A stretch of DNA of 64,000 nucleotides, from assembly GCF_017565645.3 (NCBI RefSeq), contig NZ_CP086136.1:3517501-3581500 (forward strand), in the 5' to 3' direction. A program made the translations under genes and the position numbers. Source of the DNA: Bradyrhizobium barranii subsp. barranii. GTDB lineage: Bacteria; Pseudomonadota; Alphaproteobacteria; Rhizobiales; Xanthobacteraceae. The notes under the pieces are model-generated. The model searched no databases, was not told where the DNA came from, and worked only from the letters and a program-made list of their open reading frames with translations. Positions 26,311 through 35,827 of the stretch are shown piece after piece. Each line of letters starts with the position of its first letter. Within the stretch, counting starts at the first letter, position 1.

Positions 26311-29300
26311 GTGTCGATCTACGTCGCATTACACCACGTCACGCACTACAAATACGACCGCCCGATCGATCTTGGCCCGCAGACGATCCGGCTGCGGCCG
26401 GCGCCGCATACGCGCACGCCGGTCCTGAGCTATTCGCTCAAGGTCACTCCGGCCAATCATTTCGTGAACTGGCAGCAGGATCCGCAGGGCAATTGGCTGG
26501 CGCGCTACGTCTTTCCGGAGAAGACGACCGAGCTGAAATTCGAGGTCGACTTCACGGCGCAGATGACCGTGGTCAACCCGTTCGACTTCTTCGTCGAGCC
26601 TTATGCCGACAGCTTTCCGTTCGAATATTCGAAGGATCTGAAGACCGAGCTCGCGCCGTATCTCGAGACCATCAAGCCCGATCGCCTGTTCGCAAAATTT
26701 CTCGACGCGATCCCGCCTGAAGCCCCGAACACCGTCAACTTCCTGGTCGATCTCAATCGCGAGCTTCAAAAGCACGTCCGTTACATCATCCGCATGGAGC
26801 CCGGCGTGCAGACTCCGGAGGAGACGCTCTCCTCCGGTGCCGGATCGTGCCGCGACTCCGCCTGGCTCCTGATCCAGACCTTCCGTCATCTCGGTCTCGC
26901 GGCCCGTTTCGTCTCCGGTTATCTCATTCAGATACGCCCCGACATCGATCCGATCGAGGGACCGCCAGAGGTCGAGAACGATTTTACCGACCTGCATGCC
27001 TGGGCCGAAGTCTATTTGCCCGGCGCGGGCTGGATCGGCTTCGACGCGACCTCGGGTATGCTCGCGGGCGAGGGGCACATCCCGGTTGCGGCCACGCCGC
27101 ATTATCGTTCGGCGGCGCCGATCTCCGGCGGCGCCGGCTTTGCCGAGGTCGAGTTCGAGTTCGACATGAGCGTGAAGCGCATCCGCGAGGCGCCGCGCAT
27201 TACAAAGCCGTTCTCCGACGAATCCTGGACGCGGCTCAATGACCTCGGCGAGCAGGTCGACGGCGATCTCGCCGCGCAGGATGTCCGGCTGACCATGGGC
27301 GGCGAGCCGACCTTCGTCTCCGTCGACGATCTGGAAGCGGCGGAATGGAACACCGAGGCCGTCGGCCCGACCAAGCGCGCGCTCGCCGACGATCTGATCC
27401 GCCGCTTGCACACGCGCTTCGGGCCGGGTGGCCTGCTGCACTTCGGCGAGGGCAAATGGTATCCCGGTCAAAGCCTGCCGCGCTGGGCCTTTGGCCTGTA
27501 CTGGCGCAAGGACGGCGTACCGATCTGGAAGAATGCCGATCTGATCGCCAGGATCGAGAATCCGCGGCGCGCCGAGGTCAAGGACGCCCAGGAATTCGTG
27601 GAGGGCGCGGCGGCGCGGCTCGGACTTGATCCCGGCTACATCATCCCAGCCTATGAGGACACCGCGTACTGGCTCCAGAAGGAAGCCGAGCTTCCCCTCA
27701 ACGTCGATCCGTCCGACTCCAAATTATCCGATCCCGAAGCCCGCGCGCGGATGGCGCGCGTGTTCGACGAGGGCCTCAACACGCCGCGTGGCTTCGTGCT
27801 GCCGGTGCAACGCTGGAACGCGCCGCCGCGCTGGCGCAGCGAGCGCTGGCAACTCCGGCGCAATCATCTGTTCCTGATGCCGGGCGACTCCCCTCTCGGT
27901 CTGCGCCTGCCGATCGGCTCGCTCGGCTACGTTCCACCCGATCAATATCCCTACATCGTCGAACGCGACCCGATGGAGGCGCGCGGCAAGCTGCCGGTGT
28001 TCAGTCTTCCGGCGCGTCCGGAGGCGCCGCCGCGGGACGCGCCCGAGAAACTCAACACGTCGGTCCCGGTCCGCACCGCGATGTCGGTCGAAGTTCGCGA
28101 CGGCGTGCTCTGCGCCTTCATGCCGCCGGTCGAGCGCATCGAGGATTATCTCGAGCTGGTCGCGGCGCTCGAAGCCACCGCCGAGGAGATGCAGCTCCAG
28201 GTCCATGTCGAGGGCTACCCGCCGCCGTTCGATCCGCGCGTCGAGGTCATCAAGGTGACGCCGGATCCCGGCGTCATCGAGATCAACATCCAGCCGGCCA
28301 GGAGCTGGCGCGATGCGGTCGACATCACCGTCGGGCTCTATGAGGACGCCGGCAAGACACGCCTCGGCGCCAACCGCTTCCTGGTCGACGGCCGTCACAC
28401 CGGCACCGGTGGCGGCAACCACGTCGTGGTCGGCGGCTCCAGCCCGCAGGACTCGCCGTTCCTGCGCCGGCCTGATCTCTTGAAGAGCCTCGTGCTGTAC
28501 TGGCAGCGGCATCCGTCACTGTCCTATTTCTTCTCCGGCCTGTTCATCGGCCCGACCAGCCAGGCTCCGCGTATCGACGAAGCCCGGCACGACAGCATCT
28601 ACGAGCTCGAGATCGCGCTCTCGCATGTGCCTCCGCCGGGCTACCAGACGCCGCTGTGGCTGGTGGACCGGCTGTTCCGTCATCTGCTCGTCGACATCAC
28701 CGGCAACACCCATCGCGCCGAAATCTGCATCGACAAGCTCTATTCGCCGGATGGCTCCACGGGCCGGCTCGGCCTCGTCGAATTCCGCGCGCTCGAAATG
28801 CCGCCCGATCCGCGCATGTCGCTGGCGCAGCAGTTGCTGATCCGCGCGCTGATCGCAAAATTCTGGCGCGAGCCGCAACAAGGCAAGTTCGTGCGCTGGG
28901 GCACTGCGCTGCATGATCGCTTCATGCTGCCTCACTTCATCTGGGAAGACTTTCTTGACGTGCTTTCTGAGTTGAAGCAGTCCGGCTATCCCTTTGAGCC
29001 AGAATGGTATCTGGCCCAGCTCGAATTCCGTTTCCCCGCCTTCGGCCGCGTCCATCATGGCGGCGTGACGCTGGAATTGCGTCAGGCGCTGGAGCCCTGG
29101 CACGTGCTGGGCGAGGAGGGCTCGGCCGGCGGCACGGTGCGCTACGTCGACAGTTCGGTCGAACGACTTCAAGTGAAAGCTGAGGGGTTTGTCGAGGGCC
29201 GCCACATCGTGACCTGCAACGGCCGCCGCCTGCCGATGACCTCGACCGGACGCTTCGGGGAGGCGGTCGCCGGCGTCCGCTTCAAGGCCTGGCAGCCGGC

Positions 29301-29580
29301 CTCCGGCCTGCACCCGACCATCCCGGTTCACGCGCCCCTGACCTTCGACCTGATCGACACCTGGAACGGGCGCTCGCTGGGCGGCTGCGTCTATCACGTC
29401 GCCCATCCCGGCGGCCGCAGCTACGACACCAAGCCGGTCAACACCTACGAGGCCGAGGCGCGGCGGCTGGCGCGCTTCCAGGACCACGGCCATACGCCGG
29501 GTCCGATGCAGCCCCCGCCCGAGGAACGCACAAATGAGTTTCCGCTGACCCTCGACTTGCGGACCCCGCTCCTGCAATGA
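26311..29580 (+). CDS. Transglutaminase-like protein with DUF2126 domain
   Basis: A 1089-residue two-part protein. The N-terminal 280 residues are a bacterial transglutaminase-like fold: a beta-rich N-domain beginning [13 protein letters not shown], then Cys180 ([10 protein letters not shown]), His229 (DLHAWAEVY) and Asp245 (GFDATSG), an intact protease-type triad. From about 325 to the end is DUF2126, starting [11 protein letters not shown], with no signal peptide or membrane segment. The GTG at 26311 is chosen because it gives the standard family start SIYVALHHV; an ATG upstream at 26254 is less likely. It is followed at 27 bases by the ATP-grasp/alpha-E gene and then a second transglutaminase. 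The three-gene set is widespread but its product is unknown. Confidence 0.9.
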   Translation: MSIYVALHHVTHYKYDRPIDLGPQTIRLRPAPHTRTPVLSYSLKVTPANHFVNWQQDPQGNWLARYVFPEKTTELKFEVDFTAQMTVVNPFDFFVEPYADSFPFEYSKDLKTELAPYLETIKPDRLFAKFLDAIPPEAPNTVNFLVDLNRELQKHVRYIIRMEPGVQTPEETLSSGAGSCRDSAWLLIQTFRHLGLAARFVSGYLIQIRPDIDPIEGPPEVENDFTDLHAWAEVYLPGAGWIGFDATSGMLAGEGHIPVAATPHYRSAAPISGGAGFAEVEFEFDMSVKRIREAPRITKPFSDESWTRLNDLGEQVDGDLAAQDVRLTMGGEPTFVSVDDLEAAEWNTEAVGPTKRALADDLIRRLHTRFGPGGLLHFGEGKWYPGQSLPRWAFGLYWRKDGVPIWKNADLIARIENPRRAEVKDAQEFVEGAAARLGLDPGYIIPAYEDTAYWLQKEAELPLNVDPSDSKLSDPEARARMARVFDEGLNTPRGFVLPVQRWNAPPRWRSERWQLRRNHLFLMPGDSPLGLRLPIGSLGYVPPDQYPYIVERDPMEARGKLPVFSLPARPEAPPRDAPEKLNTSVPVRTAMSVEVRDGVLCAFMPPVERIEDYLELVAALEATAEEMQLQVHVEGYPPPFDPRVEVIKVTPDPGVIEINIQPARSWRDAVDITVGLYEDAGKTRLGANRFLVDGRHTGTGGGNHVVVGGSSPQDSPFLRRPDLLKSLVLYWQRHPSLSYFFSGLFIGPTSQAPRIDEARHDSIYELEIALSHVPPPGYQTPLWLVDRLFRHLLVDITGNTHRAEICIDKLYSPDGSTGRLGLVEFRALEMPPDPRMSLAQQLLIRALIAKFWREPQQGKFVRWGTALHDRFMLPHFIWEDFLDVLSELKQSGYPFEPEWYLAQLEFRFPAFGRVHHGGVTLELRQALEPWHVLGEEGSAGGTVRYVDSSVERLQVKAEGFVEGRHIVTCNGRRLPMTSTGRFGEAVAGVRFKAWQPASGLHPTIPVHAPLTFDLIDTWNGRSLGGCVYHVAHPGGRSYDTKPVNTYEAEARRLARFQDHGHTPGPMQPPPEERTNEFPLTLDLRTPLLQ

Positions 29581-29607
29581 GAATGATGGTGGGGCAGGGA
29601 GAGGCGC

Positions 29608-32133
29608 ATGGGCGAGGGCGCAGCCGAACAGGACGACAAGACGGGTAAGGCGCGAGGTCAGCGCGAAGGCCAGCGCCGCCTCGCGCAATGGGTCCGCGAC
29701 TATAGCCGCCTGCCCGGCATCCCCGACGAGTTCCTGGGGCCCGACGGCGCCCCCCGCGCGGTCTGGAGCCGCTTCTTCGACGCCTTCGGCGCGCTCGCGC
29801 CGGACGAGATCGAACGGCGGTTCGGCATGGCCGACCGCCATTTGCGCGAGGCCGGCGTCACCTACCGTGCGCCCGGCGACAGTGCCGACCGGCCATGGTC
29901 GATCAGCCATCTGCCGCTGCTGATCGACGAGGCCGACTGGAAGCAGCTGTCCGCCGGCATCACCCAGCGCGCCGAACTGCTCGAGCTCCTGCTGCGCGAC
30001 ATCTATGGCGAGGGGCGGCTGGTCGCGGAAGGCGCGCTGCCGGCCGCCGCGATCGCCGGCAGCCCCGAATATCTCCGCCCCGTCTGCGGCGTGCCGCCGC
30101 CGGGCGGGCGCTATCTCTCGCTCTATGCGGCCGATGTCGGCCGCGGGCCCGACGGGCGCTGGTGGGTGCTGGGCGACCGCACGCAGGCGCCCTCAGGCGC
30201 GGGCTATGCGCTAGAGAACCGCCTGGTGCTCTCGCGTGCCTTCTCCGACCTCTACAAGTCGATGAACGTGCCGCGCGTCGCGCCGTTCTTCGAGGCGTTT
30301 CGCGACAGCCTGCGCGCGCGCGCCGATCGCGACGAGCCGCGCATCGGCGTGCTCACGCCGGGCAGCTTCAGCGAGACCTATTTCGAGCACGCAACCCTGG
30401 CGCGCTATCTCGGCTTCCTGCTGGTCGAGGGCGACGATCTCGCCGTCAGCGACAACCGTATCCACATCCGCACAGTCGCCGGCCTGAAGCGGCTCGACGT
30501 GCTGCTGCGCCGGGTCGATTCCAACTCGCTCGATCCGCTCGAGCTCGATGCGTCCTCGCATCTCGGCGTGGCCGGCCTGATCGACGTGCTGCGCAAGGAC
30601 GGCGTCGTCGTCGCCAACATGCCGGGCTCGGGCGTGCTGGAGGCGCGCGCGCTGCTCGGCTTCCTGCCGGCCCTGAGCCGCCGCCTGCTCGGGCAAGAAC
30701 TCAAGATGCCGCATATCGCGACCTGGTGGTGCGGCCAGCGCAACGCGCGCGACGAGGTGTTGTCACGGCTCGACGAGGTTGCGATCGAGGGCGCCTATCG
30801 CCGCGGCGTTCCCGGCTTTGACAGCAACGGCCCGGTGCTCGCGAGCGAGCTCGACGCCGCCGGGCGCCAGCGTCTCGTCGACGCCATCAGCGCGCGCGGC
30901 ATGGACTATGTCGGCCAGGAGATGGTGCGGCTTTCGACCATGCCGGTGTGGGAGCAGGGCCAGCTCACGCCGCGTCCCTTCGTGCTGCGCGTGTTCGCGG
31001 CCGCGACGGCCGACGGCTGGGCCATCATGCCCGGCGGCTTCTGCCGGATCGCCGAGCAGGCGGACGCGCGCGCGGTGTCGATGGGCGACGGCGCGCGCGC
31101 CGCCGACGTCTGGGTGGTCTCGGACAAGAAGGTCTCGATCGCGACGCTGCTGCCCGCGACCGACAAGGTGCGGATCCGCCGCATCGCCGGCGTGCTGCCG
31201 AGCCGTGCCGCGGACAATCTGTTCTGGCTCGGCCGCTATCTCGAACGCGCCGAGGCGACGTTGCGGCTGGTGCGCGCGCTGGGTTCGCCGAGCGGGCCCA
31301 ACAAGGGCACCGCGGCCTCGCTGCAATCGGCCGACCGCATCCAGCGCCTGCTGGTGGCGTGGGGCGCGATCTCGCAGGCCTCGCGCACTGCGCCGGGGCG
31401 CATCGTCGCCGAAGCGCTGCAGAGCCCGGAGCGTTTCGGCTCGGCGCTGTCGCTGGTGCGCGCGGCGCAGCGCACGGCGACATCCCTGCGCGAGCGGCTG
31501 TCGCCCGACGCCTGGCAGGTCATCACCGAGATGGCCGATCGGCTGGCCTACGAGGTCGAGGACGACGACGATGTGCTGAGCGCGGCCGAGCTGACCTTGC
31601 AGGAGCTTGCGAGCCTTGCGGGACTGGCGCAGGAGAACATGAACCGCGCCGCCGGCTGGCGCTTCCTCGATATCGGCCGCCGCACCGAGCGCGCCATCAA
31701 CACCACGCGCTTCGCGCGCCAGTTCGCCTATGACGAGGCCTGCGACGAGGATCTCGATATCCTGCTGACGCTGGTGGACTCCCAGATCACCTACCGCTCG
31801 CGCTATCTGCTGGCACCGATCCTGGCGCCGGTGCGTGATCTCGCCGTGCTCGACAGCTACAATCCGCGTTCGGTCGCATTCCAGGTGACGACGCTGAACG
31901 AGCACATCGCTTCGCTCCCGAGCCTGAAGGAGCACGGCCTGATCGAGCAGCCGCAGCGGCTCGCGGTGGCGGTGCAGTCCATGCTGGCCACCGCGGAAGC
32001 CGAGAAGCTCGAGGTCAAGACCCTGTTCTCGCTGGAACAGGACCTGCTCAGTCTCGCCGACGCGATCGGGCTGCACTACTTCCCGCACGGCCCCAATGCG
32101 AGCCGGCCGGAAAAGCTGACGGGGCTGGCGTGA
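29608..32133 (+). CDS. Circularly permuted ATP-grasp protein fused to alpha-E domain
   Basis: An 841-residue fusion. Residues about 90-520 form a circularly permuted type-2 ATP-grasp domain (GVLTPGSFSETYFEH, LLVEGDDLAV, LLRRVDSNSLDPLEL, and WVVSDKKVSI near the end), the fold of carboxylate-amine ligases. From about 531 (PSRAADNLFWLGRYLERAE) to the end is the helical alpha-E domain found almost only beside such enzymes. In many genomes these are two genes, so the fusion is a lineage variant. GGGAGAGG precedes the ATG; the end overlaps the next gene by GTGA. Bioinformatic work on amidoligases predicts peptide-bond formation by this family, with the flanking transglutaminases trimming or crosslinking the product. 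Substrate unknown. Confidence 0.9.
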   Translation: MGEGAAEQDDKTGKARGQREGQRRLAQWVRDYSRLPGIPDEFLGPDGAPRAVWSRFFDAFGALAPDEIERRFGMADRHLREAGVTYRAPGDSADRPWSISHLPLLIDEADWKQLSAGITQRAELLELLLRDIYGEGRLVAEGALPAAAIAGSPEYLRPVCGVPPPGGRYLSLYAADVGRGPDGRWWVLGDRTQAPSGAGYALENRLVLSRAFSDLYKSMNVPRVAPFFEAFRDSLRARADRDEPRIGVLTPGSFSETYFEHATLARYLGFLLVEGDDLAVSDNRIHIRTVAGLKRLDVLLRRVDSNSLDPLELDASSHLGVAGLIDVLRKDGVVVANMPGSGVLEARALLGFLPALSRRLLGQELKMPHIATWWCGQRNARDEVLSRLDEVAIEGAYRRGVPGFDSNGPVLASELDAAGRQRLVDAISARGMDYVGQEMVRLSTMPVWEQGQLTPRPFVLRVFAAATADGWAIMPGGFCRIAEQADARAVSMGDGARAADVWVVSDKKVSIATLLPATDKVRIRRIAGVLPSRAADNLFWLGRYLERAEATLRLVRALGSPSGPNKGTAASLQSADRIQRLLVAWGAISQASRTAPGRIVAEALQSPERFGSALSLVRAAQRTATSLRERLSPDAWQVITEMADRLAYEVEDDDDVLSAAELTLQELASLAGLAQENMNRAAGWRFLDIGRRTERAINTTRFARQFAYDEACDEDLDILLTLVDSQITYRSRYLLAPILAPVRDLAVLDSYNPRSVAFQVTTLNEHIASLPSLKEHGLIEQPQRLAVAVQSMLATAEAEKLEVKTLFSLEQDLLSLADAIGLHYFPHGPNASRPEKLTGLA

Positions 32134-33008
32134 TCTACGACATCCGTCACGTCACGACTTACGAATACGAGAGTCCAGTCAGCTTTGCCCGCTGCACGCT
32201 GCGGCTCGAGCCGAAGAGCGGCGACGGTCAGGAGCTGATCTCGCACAGGGTCGAGATCCGGCCGCGCCCGTCCGAGCGCCACGTCCGCCGCGACTTCTTC
32301 GGCACGCTCACCGAGAGCGTGGTGATCGAAGCCGCGCACCGAAACTTGCGCATCGACTCGCGCTCGCGCGTGTCCGTCTCGCGCAAACCGCCGGCGCGCG
32401 ATGCCGTCAGCCCGCCCTGGGAGAGCATCCGCGACATCGCGTTTGAAGCAACGAGCCTCGGGCCGTCCTCGCCGGTCGGCTACGTCTTTGCGAGCCCGCT
32501 GGTGCCGGTGCTGCACCCCGTCAGCGCCTATGCGGCCACGAGCTTTGCGCCCGGCGCAGGGATCCTCGCCGGCGCGACCGATCTCATGCATCGCATCCGT
32601 ACCGAATTCCGCTACGATCCGAAGGCGACGGTGATCTCGACACCGCTTGGCGAGGTCTTCGACAAGCGCCACGGCGTTTGTCAGGACTTTGCCCATGTGA
32701 TGATCGCAGGGCTGCGCGGGCTCGGCCTTCCGGCAGCCTATGTCAGCGGCTATCTCCGTACCATTCCGCCGCCGGGCCAGCCGCGCTTGCAGGGCGCCGA
32801 TGCCACCCATGCCTGGGTGTCGCTGTGGTGCGGCGCGGAGCTTGGCTGGGTCGATTTCGATCCGACCAATGATTTGCTGGTCGCCAACGATCACATCGTG
32901 CTCGCGGTCGGGCGCGACTTTTCCGACGTCTCGCCGGTCGACGGCATCATTGTCGGCTCGCCGAAGCAGAAGCTCGGCGTCGCCGTGGACGTGCTGCTGG
33001 TGGAATAA
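32130..33008 (+). CDS. Transglutaminase-like cysteine protease-fold protein
   Basis: A 292-residue protein with an N-terminal beta domain (IYDIRHVTTYEYESPVSFA) and a transglutaminase core with triad Cys184 (HGVCQDFAH), His227 (DATHAWVSL) and Asp242 (GWVDFDPTN). No signal peptide or membrane segment, so cytosolic. The GTG start lies inside the stop of the ATP-grasp gene, giving strict coupling. It is a smaller paralogue of the N-terminal part of the 1089-residue protein two genes upstream. The operon therefore carries two protease-type transglutaminases around one ligase, consistent with a make-and-cut cycle on a peptide. Confidence 0.92.
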   Translation: MIYDIRHVTTYEYESPVSFARCTLRLEPKSGDGQELISHRVEIRPRPSERHVRRDFFGTLTESVVIEAAHRNLRIDSRSRVSVSRKPPARDAVSPPWESIRDIAFEATSLGPSSPVGYVFASPLVPVLHPVSAYAATSFAPGAGILAGATDLMHRIRTEFRYDPKATVISTPLGEVFDKRHGVCQDFAHVMIAGLRGLGLPAAYVSGYLRTIPPPGQPRLQGADATHAWVSLWCGAELGWVDFDPTNDLLVANDHIVLAVGRDFSDVSPVDGIIVGSPKQKLGVAVDVLLVE

Positions 33009-33213
33009 AAGCGGTCTCGCCGGCTCGGCCAGGCTGTGTCGCGGCCCGACCGCAACCGTGATGTCGCAGGGCACAACAGCAACATATTTCCGTAAATTCG
33101 TCCCGGCGTTTGGTCACTTGGCCCAAGATGGGCTATGCTGGCCGTTGCGTTGAGGACACGAATGAGACGTCGGGAGCTGGCGTGGGACACCACCGACAAG
33201 CGGGGCTGCATCC

Positions 33214-34041
33214 ATGATGACGTTACCGAGACTGGCGGCTGAATCCCTGGAGAAGTTGCTGGGCTCGTTCATGCGTCGCAGGTACGACGATTCCTATGCC
33301 AGGGTGGTGGAGGCCTCGACGCGCACTGCGATGGAATGCATCGGCAACAGCGACGCGCTCTATCACAATATCGAGCATACGATGCTGGTGACGCTGGCGG
33401 CCCAGGCGATCATGCTTGGCCGCAATCTGCACACGCACCTCGATGCCGAGGACTATATCCATATCCTGATCGCCTGCCTTGCGCACGACATCGGCTATGT
33501 TCGCGGGCTGTTTCCGGAGGACGACGAAGACGGTTTCGTGGTTGACGAGGCCGGCACCAAGGTGTCGCTGCCGCGCGGCGCGTCGGATGCCAGTCTGATG
33601 ATGTATCACGTTGATCGTTCGATGCTTTTCGTGCGACGACGGCTGCCACCGATCCGCGGTATCGACAGTGAGCGCGTCGCCCGCGCCATCGAGGGCACCC
33701 GCTTCCCGGCCCGCGAAGGCCAGGAGTACGACGACGAAGCCTCGATCCTGCGCGCCGCCGACTTCATCGGCCAGCTCGGCGATCCCAACTATCTGCGCAA
33801 GGCCAACGCGCTCTATTACGAGTTCGAAGAGGTCGGCATCAACCGCCAGCTCGGCTACGACTCGCCCGCCGACATCGTGAACCGCTATCCACAATTCTAC
33901 TGGAACAGCGTCGCACCGCACATCCAGACCGAGATCAGCTACCTCAACAAGACCGAGATCGGCCGGCAGTGGATCGCCAATCTCTACAGCAATGTGTTCC
34001 GCGCCGAACGCGAGATCTCGCTGTCAGGCCCGCAGAAATAG
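33214..34041 (+). CDS. HD-domain metal-dependent phosphohydrolase
   Basis: A 275-residue HD-domain protein. Metal ligands are His55 (with His51) in YHNIEHTM, His91-Asp92 in LAHDIGY, and a later Asp near 187 in RAADFIGQ. Such enzymes cleave phosphoesters of nucleotides, including cyclic ones. ATG codons at 33214 and 33217 are both possible. It follows the transglutaminase operon after 205 bp on the same strand without tight coupling, so a link to that system is uncertain. No sensor, GGDEF or EAL domain accompanies it. Confidence 0.82.
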   Translation: MMTLPRLAAESLEKLLGSFMRRRYDDSYARVVEASTRTAMECIGNSDALYHNIEHTMLVTLAAQAIMLGRNLHTHLDAEDYIHILIACLAHDIGYVRGLFPEDDEDGFVVDEAGTKVSLPRGASDASLMMYHVDRSMLFVRRRLPPIRGIDSERVARAIEGTRFPAREGQEYDDEASILRAADFIGQLGDPNYLRKANALYYEFEEVGINRQLGYDSPADIVNRYPQFYWNSVAPHIQTEISYLNKTEIGRQWIANLYSNVFRAEREISLSGPQK

Positions 34042-34045
34042 CCCC

Positions 34046-34128
34046 CGTAGCCCGCATGGAGCGAAGCGGAATGCGGGGACGCCTGCATCCGCGATCCCGG
34101 ATTGCGCTGCGCTCCATCCAGGCTACCG
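34046..34128. repeat. Palindromic repeat, GTAGCCCGCATGGAGCG family
   Basis: CGTAGCCCGCATGGAGCGAAGCG near 34046 is imperfectly complementary to CGCTGCGCTCCATCCAGGCTACCG ending near 34128. This is a repeat type common in rhizobial intergenic DNA, between the HD gene and the alpha/beta hydrolase gene. Confidence 0.65.
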
Positions 34129-34151
34129 CCTCTCAACTCCGTGAGTAAATC

Positions 34152-35042
34152 ATGCAACAAAAAACCATCACCACGGAAATCCTCGACATCGCCTATCTCG
34201 AATACGGCGCACCGGATGGCTGGCCCTGCATCATGGGCCACGGCTTTCCCTATGATGTGAACGCCTATGCCGAGGCCGCGCCGCTGATCGCGGAAGCGGG
34301 CGCGCGGGTGCTTGTGCCCTGGCTGCGCGGCTACGGGCCGACGCGGTTCCGGTCCGCCGCGACGCTGCGCTCCGGCGAGCAGGCGGCGCTCGGCGCCGAT
34401 CTGCTGGCCTTCATGGATGCGCTTCGCATCGAACGCGCGGTCCTCGGCGGTTACGATTGGGGCGGGCGCGCGGCCTGCGTGGTCTCGGTGCTGCATCCCG
34501 AGCGCGTGATCGCCCTCGTCTCCGGCAATTCCTACAACATCCAGAACATCGCGCGCGCGATGGAGCCGGCTTCGCCACCGGAGGAGGCGGCGCTCTGGTA
34601 TCAATATCTGTTCCACAACGAGCGCGGCCGCCGCGCGCTGGAGCGCAACCGGCGCGGCTTTGCGCGCCAGCTCTGGGCGATGTGGTCGCCGAAATGGGGC
34701 TTCGACGACGCCACGTTCGAGACAAGTGCGGTGTCGTTCGACAATCCTGATTTCGTCGATGTCGTGATCCATTCCTACCGTCACCGCTATGGGCTGGTCC
34801 AAGGCGATCCCGCCTATGCCGCGATCGAGGCCAAGCTCGCCGCGCAGCCGCCGATCCGCGTCCCGACGATCGCGATCGACGGCGACAGCGACGGCGTCAA
34901 TCCCGGCACCGCCCATCACGCGCCCAGGTTCGAAGGCGTGTTCGAACGGCGTATCTTCGCCGGAGCCGGCCACAACCTGCCGCAGGAGTGGCCTGCCGAA
35001 TGGGCGCGCGCCGTGCTCGACGTGCGGAAAGCAGCCTCGTAA
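34152..35042 (+). CDS. Alpha/beta hydrolase, epoxide-hydrolase/dehalogenase-like
   Basis: A 296-residue alpha/beta hydrolase. The HGFP oxyanion loop is at 30-33, the nucleophile elbow GYDWGG has Asp102 rather than Ser, and the final His is in GAGHNLPQEWP near 275. An Asp nucleophile at this elbow is the hallmark of soluble epoxide hydrolases, haloalkane dehalogenases and fluoroacetate dehalogenases; which of these it is cannot be told. A cap domain of about 100 residues sits between (about 120-220). It stands alone, 126 bp before folE. Confidence 0.85.
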   Translation: MQQKTITTEILDIAYLEYGAPDGWPCIMGHGFPYDVNAYAEAAPLIAEAGARVLVPWLRGYGPTRFRSAATLRSGEQAALGADLLAFMDALRIERAVLGGYDWGGRAACVVSVLHPERVIALVSGNSYNIQNIARAMEPASPPEEAALWYQYLFHNERGRRALERNRRGFARQLWAMWSPKWGFDDATFETSAVSFDNPDFVDVVIHSYRHRYGLVQGDPAYAAIEAKLAAQPPIRVPTIAIDGDSDGVNPGTAHHAPRFEGVFERRIFAGAGHNLPQEWPAEWARAVLDVRKAAS

Positions 35043-35093
35043 AGCCCGGCTTTCCCGCCCTGCCGCCCGGTCGCCCGATTTTTCGCGACTTCG

Positions 35094-35118
35094 GGAACCT
35101 TTTCCGATTGCAGCCGTC
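35094..35118 (+). promoter_or_regulatory. Possible EcfG-type promoter before folE
   Basis: GGAAC (35094-35098) and CGTC (35115-35118) are separated by 16 bases, near the general-stress sigma EcfG consensus GGAAC-N16/17-CGTT with one mismatch. It lies about 50 bases upstream of the folE ATG. Chance occurrence is quite possible. Confidence 0.25.
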
Positions 35119-35168
35119 CAAGCTGAGGGGCCGCCAGATGTGCGCGGCTCATTGCAGGGAGGCTATTG

Positions 35169-35795
35169 ATGAATTCACATGCGCGCAGGTTGGAGGGCGT
35201 CGCGGTGGCGCAGCTGCCGGGCGAACGGCCTGGCAGGGCCGAGGTCGAGCAGGCGGTCCGGACCATGATCCGCTGGGCGGGCGACGATCCCGCGCGCGAC
35301 GGCTTGCACGACACGCCGGACCGGGTTGCGCGCGCCTTCGCAGAGTATTTTTCCGGCTATGCGCAGGATCCGACCGAAATCCTGCAAAAGACCTTTGAGG
35401 AGATCGAAGGCTATGACGAGATGATCGTCCTGCGCGGCGTTCGCTTCGAAAGCCATTGCGAGCACCACATGGCGCCGATCGTCGGCCGCGCCTGGGTGGC
35501 CTATATCCCGCAGGGTCGCGTCGTCGGCATCAGCAAGCTTGCGCGGGTGGTGGACATCTACGCAAAACGCCTCCAGATCCAGGAGAAGATGACCGCGCAG
35601 ATCGCCAATACGATCAACGATGTGTTGAAGCCCGAAGGCGTCGGCGTCATCATCAAGGCGACGCATCACTGCATGACCACGCGTGGCGCGCACAAGCCCG
35701 GGACGGATCTCGTCACCAGCCGCATGCTGGGCGTGTTCCGTGACAACGCGCTGACGCGCCAGGAGCTGTTGGGGTTGGCCAATTCGACCGCGTGA
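35169..35795 (+). CDS. folE: GTP cyclohydrolase I
   Basis: A 208-residue type I GTP cyclohydrolase, which makes dihydroneopterin triphosphate, the first step of folate (and pterin) synthesis. Zinc ligands Cys97, His100 (SHCEHHMAP) and Cys168 (THHCMTTRG) have the same 71-residue spacing as E. coli Cys110 and Cys181. The N-terminus carries [19 protein letters not shown], typical. The ATG at 35169 is used, with AGGGAGG a few bases upstream, rather than the TTG just before it. A Rieske-FAD reductase follows 32 bp later, a neighbour with no obvious folate role. Confidence 0.96.
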   Translation: MNSHARRLEGVAVAQLPGERPGRAEVEQAVRTMIRWAGDDPARDGLHDTPDRVARAFAEYFSGYAQDPTEILQKTFEEIEGYDEMIVLRGVRFESHCEHHMAPIVGRAWVAYIPQGRVVGISKLARVVDIYAKRLQIQEKMTAQIANTINDVLKPEGVGVIIKATHHCMTTRGAHKPGTDLVTSRMLGVFRDNALTRQELLGLANSTA

Positions 35796-35827
35796 CCCGC
35801 GCGGGCCGAGCTGAAGGAGACGACACC

